This document shows, piece after piece, positions 4,700 to 9,734 of a stretch of 9,734 bases of DNA. The stretch is from an uncultured Fibrobacterota bacterium (GTDB lineage: Bacteria; Fibrobacterota; Chitinivibrionia; Chitinivibrionales; Chitinispirillaceae): assembly GCA_903888815.1 (NCBI GenBank), contig CAISVC010000646.1, positions 1-9,734 of the forward strand, written 5' to 3'. Both the position numbers and the translations under genes were made by a program. A model generated the notes under the pieces. The model had not been told where the DNA came from, did no database searches, and saw only the letters and a list, made by a program, of their open reading frames with translations. Positions within the stretch are counted from its first letter, which is position 1; each line of letters begins with the position of its first letter.

Positions 4700-7417
4700 T
4701 CAGAACACCAGTTTCCTGACTACCGGCGTTCGCCCGTCGATTGACACCCTGATCATATACAGCATCGGCGCCCGGCGATCCATGGAGATCACATAGCTCG
4801 CCGCGGAATTGCCGCTGCGTCTGGTCATCAGCCTGCCCTGCGCATTCAGTATTTCCACGGCATGCGCTCCCATGAACGGCACGGCAACCCTCACGGCGCG
4901 TGCCTGACGCAGTATGGAGACCCTTTCGCGCGCAAGGGCGGAGAAAAATGTGCGCACCGGCGTTTGGGCGGTAGAGGCAATGACCTTGAATCCTGCGGCG
5001 GCATTACCCGTGGCATTGATATAGCACACACGGGTTAACGCATCCCAGTAAAAGCCGAATTGCCTGCCGTTATACTGGGCAGCGGTGATGGGTGCCGACC
5101 AGTTCGTGGTATCGCTTTTTACAAAATTGACCTGGTTCACATTGTGAAGCTCAACCTGGTACCTGCGGCGTGCGGCGAGTGCGCCGGCGCAATACCTGCT
5201 TCCCGCGAAAGCGCCGATATTCACGGTCGTCGTTTGAACCGCTCCGCTGGTTACACAGCTCAACCCAAAGCTTGTTGTCGCGGCAGGACTTCTGGTCAGG
5301 GCTATGGTGTCCCATACGCCTTCATCTTCGTACATGGTAAATGAAGTATCCTCTGTCCCGTCCCCGCCGCCGGTTGTCGGCCATGTCTGGAGCGTTATAA
5401 GGGTCTCGGGCTTTTCATTGACATAGATCATGGTATCCATCAGAGGAATGATCGAACGCGCCTTGACGAACATGGGCAGTTTTTTATTGATAATGCCTCC
5501 TCCGGGATCGCAGACATAGGACGCAATGGTCGTGGGCCCGGTGTACCTTGTTCCCGCAAAATAATCGTACCATACGCCTGCCGGCAGATAGATGTTCTTC
5601 CGGGCCCCGGACATGTTATCCACCGGGTTATCGGGGTAATAGGGTGAGATGATCAGTTCGTCACCCACATAGCACTGCATGTTCAGGCTGTACGTGCCGG
5701 GGTCTTTCTCGCCGCCGTTCTGGCACATCATGCCGCGCCAGACCGGCACGCCGGTCTCATGCGCGATCATTCCATAAGTAAAGAAATAGGGAATGAAGCG
5801 GTAATGCAGGCGGTGCCATTTCCGTATCAGGTCCTGCAGGTCGGCGGCAAAGGTGTTCAGCTGTGTGCATTCCGGATAATTATAGTCGGTCCCGCCGGCG
5901 GCGCCTGCCTGGTGAAAGGCGGTAACCGGCCGCATAGCGGTGCCGATATAGTTCCAGTCAAACCCTTCGCCGAGGTCGGTATAGTTTACCGCATAGCCGA
6001 TAAGATGGTGCGCCAGCGTCGAAGGGAAAACCCACCACTGGCCGAAATCGTGCAACAGGTCTCCGGTGTGGGAGGCCGGCCAGGACTGGCTGCTGAGCGA
6101 CATCCAGCCTTTGGCGACCCAGACTCTGGTTTCATCCCCTTTCTTCGTTTTTTTCCACGTATTCCATGTATTCTGGGCGTCCATACGGTTGTGATAATTC
6201 ATCGCATCGTACCAGGCGAAATCGAACCCGTTATTCACCGCGACCTGCGCATGCGCCGAGTCATCCACCTGATCCTGCGAGCAGCCGGTGCAGCAGCCGT
6301 GGAAGCCGATGCCAAAAACCATGCCGCCGAAGTAGAAATGGTTGGTCTTATAATACTGGACCTGTGCCGGAACGTTAACATCCCAGCAGTTGCCCGGCGG
6401 GCTCGGGAGATAGCCCAGATTGCCCCAGTCAAAGAAATTGTCCATGCGGATCACATCCATGGGAAACCGTAATTGGCGGAACATGTTGCACCACGCCCTC
6501 ATGTCGTTCGTGGTTGCGGTCTGGAGATAGCAGTCGCGGTGGATCCCGTACCATTTCTTCCCTATTATCGGCGGCCTGCCCGATGCTTCGGTGTATCCGC
6601 TTATCGCCGTGCGCCAGTCTCCGGCAATGAAAAAGTAGCTCAGATATTCCATAGAGCCGAAACCATACTGGGATGAAGGAGACTGCCAGTATTTTGCATA
6701 ATTCCCGGTCAGGTCAAAACCCGCCGAAGCCGCCCCGCCATCGATATCGCCGATTCCGGTCTGCGGAGGCCGCGGCTCTGCGAAAAGAAGGAAAAGCCCG
6801 TATCCGGCAGTCGAATACATGTAATACCCCTCTGACCGCCGTTTGGCATAGGTCTGTCCCTTGTTATCAATTTTCACGCTGCCGCCATCCCTCAGCCAGG
6901 CATAGGTCAGTCCCCACCCGAAATAGTGCTCGTCGGCCTTCTGGGTAAATTGAACCGCCGGGTTGGCCGCCGTACTCGCATTCACTGCCATGCCGCGCGA
7001 GGCATCTTCGCCGGTGATCAGGGCGCCGGTGCTGTCGTAGTAGGTCAGCCTGAACGGCGATTTCTGGACATGGATCTTGAGTGCCGAAGTCCTGATGAGA
7101 ACATAGGTTCCGCTGTCGTCGGCCGTATACGATACGGGATCCCATGCCCTGTTGATATCGGCCATGCCGAGGACGTCTCTTGCGGAAGTAAACTTGCCCG
7201 TCGTCCGGGTATCAAAGCTGACCCTGACGATATTCGGCCTGCAGACATAGATACGGACGCTCTGGCCGGCTCCGCAGGTAAAGTCCACGGCGTTTCCGTT
7301 CACGCTGTGCGACATATACATATTCACCTGCGTCTGGCTGTACGCCGCCCCCAGCAGCATGGCACTGCCTGCAATTGCTCTCCCAAAAATCCCTCCCCAC
7401 CCATTAATCCGTAACAT
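4700..7417 (-). CDS. Secreted glycoside hydrolase family 31 (alpha-glucosidase/alpha-xylosidase type) with C-terminal sorting-like domain
   Basis: Probable exported retaining alpha-glycosidase, 905 residues from ATG 7417, acting outside or on the surface of the cell. An N-terminal signal peptide is visible (hydrophobic stretch about 10-25, then AAYSQ). A beta-sandwich domain (about 30-270) precedes a TIM barrel (about 285-560) with WYGIHRDCYLQ, DVIRMDNFFDWG and the candidate nucleophile D404 in FDFAWYDAMN. The candidate acid/base is D453 in SHTGDLL. Later parts are the beta domains with VWYDYFAGTRYTG (615-627) and LPMFVKARSIIPL (647-659), both typical of GH31. The nucleophile box differs from the usual W.DMNE: one residue is inserted and the Glu is missing. 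HGCCTGCSQD (373-382) is cysteine-rich. The last 75 or so residues, ending APMLYMIRVSIDGRTPVVRK, resemble a type IX secretion sorting domain. Substrate cannot be read from sequence; glucan or xyloglucan oligosaccharides are plausible. Confidence 0.88.
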   Translation of the reverse strand: MLRINGWGGIFGRAIAGSAMLLGAAYSQTQVNMYMSHSVNGNAVDFTCGAGQSVRIYVCRPNIVRVSFDTRTTGKFTSARDVLGMADINRAWDPVSYTADDSGTYVLIRTSALKIHVQKSPFRLTYYDSTGALITGEDASRGMAVNASTAANPAVQFTQKADEHYFGWGLTYAWLRDGGSVKIDNKGQTYAKRRSEGYYMYSTAGYGLFLLFAEPRPPQTGIGDIDGGAASAGFDLTGNYAKYWQSPSSQYGFGSMEYLSYFFIAGDWRTAISGYTEASGRPPIIGKKWYGIHRDCYLQTATTNDMRAWCNMFRQLRFPMDVIRMDNFFDWGNLGYLPSPPGNCWDVNVPAQVQYYKTNHFYFGGMVFGIGFHGCCTGCSQDQVDDSAHAQVAVNNGFDFAWYDAMNYHNRMDAQNTWNTWKKTKKGDETRVWVAKGWMSLSSQSWPASHTGDLLHDFGQWWVFPSTLAHHLIGYAVNYTDLGEGFDWNYIGTAMRPVTAFHQAGAAGGTDYNYPECTQLNTFAADLQDLIRKWHRLHYRFIPYFFTYGMIAHETGVPVWRGMMCQNGGEKDPGTYSLNMQCYVGDELIISPYYPDNPVDNMSGARKNIYLPAGVWYDYFAGTRYTGPTTIASYVCDPGGGIINKKLPMFVKARSIIPLMDTMIYVNEKPETLITLQTWPTTGGGDGTEDTSFTMYEDEGVWDTIALTRSPAATTSFGLSCVTSGAVQTTTVNIGAFAGSRYCAGALAARRRYQVELHNVNQVNFVKSDTTNWSAPITAAQYNGRQFGFYWDALTRVCYINATGNAAAGFKVIASTAQTPVRTFFSALARERVSILRQARAVRVAVPFMGAHAVEILNAQGRLMTRRSGNSAASYVISMDRRAPMLYMIRVSIDGRTPVVRKLVF

Positions 7418-7421
7418 GGCT

Positions 7422-7430
7422 CTCCTCCCT
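7422..7430 (-). promoter_or_regulatory. Strong Shine-Dalgarno deciding the GH31 start
   Basis: On the minus strand AGGGAGGAG ends four bases before the ATG at 7417, with its GGAGG core six bases away. The reading frame is open to 7504, but the upstream codons lack a signal-peptide character, whereas the start at 7417 gives an export signal at once. Confidence 0.85.
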
Positions 7431-7637
7431 TTATTTATATGAATATATTGATCTCCTGTTGAGTTTGGCTGCAACAATACGGTTAAATTGCGCTGAACCG
7501 CCAATAAATATAGCTCATAATTCTCATCCTTGTTATTGAAATATATTTTATAATTGTATTTCCCGGATCAAGAATTAATGGTATTTTCAGCTCTTTCAGA
7601 GCCGGGAACTGCAACGGGGAAATTAAGGAAAAAAGTA
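7431..7637. promoter_or_regulatory. AT-rich divergent control region of GH31 and glgB, with a TATAAT box
   Basis: The 207 bases between the two ribosome binding sites hold no gene. Bases 7500-7560 are strongly AT-rich. A perfect TATAAT lies at 7549-7554 on the plus strand, which would give a glgB leader of roughly 75 bases. No good -35 is found at 16-18 bases; TTGTTA at 7530-7535 is too close. No clear operator is seen, and on the GH31 strand only weak hexamers such as TTGCAG occur. Confidence 0.4.
7625..7629 (+). promoter_or_regulatory. Ribosome binding site for glgB
   Basis: AAGGA lies eight bases before the ATG at 7638. An in-frame ATG at 7554 would overlap the TATAAT box and give an N-terminus unlike the family, so the ATG at 7638 is chosen. 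Confidence 0.7.
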
Positions 7638-9722
7638 ATGGGTGCACCGCAAACACCAGACTCTCATGACCAGCCACCGGAAAAGAAACCGGCGCCGTCG
7701 CTGTTCACTGATTTTGATATCTACCTGTTCCGGCAGGGCAGCCACTTCAAGCTGTATGAAAAATTCGGCGCGCATCGCGTTACGGACAATGATGGAATAA
7801 GCGGCGTTCTTTTCGCAGTCTGGGCACCCAATGCGGCAATGGTTTCAGCGGTGGGAGATTTCAACCGATGGGATCAGGAAGCGCACAAACTTTCGGTACG
7901 ACCGGACGGTTCAGGCATCTGGGAAGGATTTGTTCCCGGCCTCGAAGCAGGAAAACTGTATAAATTCCATATCGAATCAAAATCCAATAAATACCGGGCC
8001 AACCGCGGGGACCCTTACGCTTTTTACTGGGAAAAACCGCCTTCAACCTCTCCGATTATCCGGGATCTATCCTGCGAATGGCATGATGACGTATGGATGA
8101 AAGGGCGGAAAACCCGGAATGCGCTGACCAGCCCGCTGTCGATTTACGAAGTGCACCTCGGATCGTGGCGCAGAAAAGGCAGCGGAAAAGACCAGTGGCT
8201 GAGCTACCGTGAAATCGCGCCCCTTCTGGCCGGGTATGTGAAGGAACTCAAGTTCACCCATGTGGAATTTCTGCCAATCATGGAACACCCCTTCTATGGG
8301 TCATGGGGATACCAAACTACCGGCTATTTCGCGCCCACGAGCCGTTACGGCACACCGCAGGACTTTATGTACCTTGTTGATTACCTGCACCGGAATGAAA
8401 TCGGCGTGATCCTCGACTGGGTTCCCTCCCATTTTCCCGGTGACGAACACGGCCTCGTCTATTATGACGGCACGCACCTGTATGAACACGCCGATCCCCG
8501 TGAAGGGTTTCATCCGGACTGGAAGAGTTACATCTTCAACTACGGCCGCTCCGAAGTGCGGTCATTCCTGTTTTCGAGCGCCATGTTCTGGTTTGACAAA
8601 TACCATATCGACGGACTGCGGGTCGATGCGGTCGCGTCAATGCTTTACCGCGATTACTCGCGCGCATCCGGCCAGTGGATTCCCAACAAATTCGGGGGCC
8701 GTGAAAACCTCGAGGCCATTTCGTTCCTGAAACAGCTCAACGAGGAGGTATATAAAACATTTCCGGATGTCCAGATGATCGCCGAAGAATCGACCGCGTG
8801 GCCCATGGTTTCCAAACCGACCTATATCGGGGGCCTGGGCTTCGGCATGAAATGGAACATGGGCTGGATGCATGACACGCTTTATTACCTGGGAAAAGAT
8901 CCCATTCACCGCAAGTATCACCATAATGAACTCACCTTCAGCATGCTCTACGCTTTTTCGGAAAATTACGTGCTCCCCCTCTCGCACGACGAAGTGGTGC
9001 ACGGCAAAGGGTCGCTGGTGAATAAAATGCCGGGCGACGACTGGCAAAGGCTCGCCAATCTCAGGCTTCTTTTCACCTATCAATTCACGCACCCGGGCAA
9101 AAAACTGCTCTTCATGGGCGGAGAATTCGGGCAGTGGCGCGAATGGGCGCACGACGGCGCGCTTGAGTGGGACCTTGCGCCGGACGACCGGCACCGCGGG
9201 ATGCGGCTCCTGATACATGATCTTAACAGCCTCTATCAGACAGTTCCTGCACTGCATGAATTTGATTTTGACGGCCGCGGTTTTGAGTGGATAGATTTCA
9301 AGGACTGGGAGCACAGTGTCATAACCTACCTGCGTAAAGCGAGTGACCCGGAGGAATTGGTCCTTGTGGCATGCAATTTCACGCCGATACCCCGTTACAA
9401 CTATCTGGTCGGCGTTCCGCTTCAGGGTTTCTGGAAGGAACTGTTAAACAGCGATGCGGCGGTGTACGGCGGCAGCAACATCGGCAACAGCGGCGGCGTC
9501 ATGACGAAGAATCAGCCCTGTTTCGGCAGAAAGCAATCGCTGCAACTTGCCCTGCCCCCGCTCAGCGCGATCGTTTTCGGATACGAGAAACCCCCTGTTC
9601 AAAAAACCCCTGAAAGTAGTGCCCGGAAAGAGGTTCCGGCCCCGGCGGAAAAACATGTTCCGCCGCAGAAAAAAACACCGCCTGATGGCGGCTCCGCTTG
9701 TTTGCAAAAAAATCCTGCATAA
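7638..9722 (+). CDS. glgB: 1,4-alpha-glucan (glycogen) branching enzyme, GH13
   Basis: Cytoplasmic enzyme that cuts alpha-1,4-glucan chains and re-attaches them through alpha-1,6 bonds during glycogen synthesis. The 694 residues start near a single CBM48-type domain (GVLFAVWAPNAAMVSAVGDF, 56-75), so the extra N1 domain of E. coli-type enzymes is missing. The GH13 barrel carries SIYEVHLGSW (168-177), GYQTTGYFAPTSRYG (224-238), nucleophile D330 in DGLRVDAVASM, acid/base E383 in MIAEESTAWP and stabiliser D451 in LSHDEVVHGKGSL. FMGGEFGQWREW (492-503) and LVACNFTP (575-582) mark the barrel end and C-terminal beta domain. After the normal end near YEKPP (649-653) comes a roughly 40-residue Pro/Lys/Glu-rich tail of unknown purpose. 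It is divergent from the GH31 gene; no other glg gene is present in the window. Confidence 0.96.
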   Translation: MGAPQTPDSHDQPPEKKPAPSLFTDFDIYLFRQGSHFKLYEKFGAHRVTDNDGISGVLFAVWAPNAAMVSAVGDFNRWDQEAHKLSVRPDGSGIWEGFVPGLEAGKLYKFHIESKSNKYRANRGDPYAFYWEKPPSTSPIIRDLSCEWHDDVWMKGRKTRNALTSPLSIYEVHLGSWRRKGSGKDQWLSYREIAPLLAGYVKELKFTHVEFLPIMEHPFYGSWGYQTTGYFAPTSRYGTPQDFMYLVDYLHRNEIGVILDWVPSHFPGDEHGLVYYDGTHLYEHADPREGFHPDWKSYIFNYGRSEVRSFLFSSAMFWFDKYHIDGLRVDAVASMLYRDYSRASGQWIPNKFGGRENLEAISFLKQLNEEVYKTFPDVQMIAEESTAWPMVSKPTYIGGLGFGMKWNMGWMHDTLYYLGKDPIHRKYHHNELTFSMLYAFSENYVLPLSHDEVVHGKGSLVNKMPGDDWQRLANLRLLFTYQFTHPGKKLLFMGGEFGQWREWAHDGALEWDLAPDDRHRGMRLLIHDLNSLYQTVPALHEFDFDGRGFEWIDFKDWEHSVITYLRKASDPEELVLVACNFTPIPRYNYLVGVPLQGFWKELLNSDAAVYGGSNIGNSGGVMTKNQPCFGRKQSLQLALPPLSAIVFGYEKPPVQKTPESSARKEVPAPAEKHVPPQKKTPPDGGSACLQKNPA

Positions 9723-9734
9723 AGAATGATGACC

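Noticed and set aside
5759..6472. Plus-strand open frame (237 codons) opposite the GH31 barrel
   Set aside because: It is antisense to the conserved catalytic domain and has no recognisable motif or ribosome binding site.
8637..9314. Minus-strand open frame (225 codons) opposite glgB
   Set aside because: It covers the strand opposite conserved GH13 motifs and is a composition shadow.

Overview
The window looks like chromosome from a Gram-negative, non-model bacterium. The strongest taxonomic hint is the secreted GH31 enzyme, whose C-terminal module resembles the type IX secretion sorting domains of Bacteroidota and Fibrobacterota-like lineages. Combined with generally GC-rich coding sequence, this makes a Fibrobacterota/Chitinispirillum-type or other uncultured FCB-group genome my best guess, at low confidence.

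There are two compartments. The left 2.1 kb (1-2150) is lower in GC and looks accessory. It holds a P-loop ATPase with a C-terminal winged helix, cut by the window edge, then a C-poor spacer and a 41-codon ORF of unknown nature. After these come several short GC-rich hairpins sharing the word GCCTGCC, and a 39-codon remnant resembling the C-terminal end of an Eco57I-type restriction-modification methylase. The last gene is a REP-associated (Y1/IS200-like) transposase that has lost its HUH catalytic segment and carries a 29-bp palindrome in frame at that place. This is a graveyard of mobile and defence-type sequence with REP-like palindromes.

The right 7.6 kb (2150-9722) is ordinary, intact, GC-richer sequence. 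A Xer-type tyrosine recombinase (minus) is divergent from a two-gene rmlA-rmlC unit (plus) for dTDP-L-rhamnose precursor synthesis. That unit ends at a strong hairpin terminator shared with the convergent GH31 gene (minus), a 905-residue exported alpha-glucosidase/xylosidase-like enzyme. The GH31 gene is divergent from glgB (plus), a glycogen branching enzyme of the short type with an unusual Pro/Lys-rich tail. Together these genes deal with extracellular alpha-glucan or xyloside breakdown, storage glucan synthesis and surface polysaccharide precursors.

I do not see a convincing complete novel system. The observations most worth a second look are the HUH-deleted transposase with its embedded palindrome, the palindrome cluster and methylase remnant beside it, and the divergent active-site signature and sorting tail of the GH31 enzyme.
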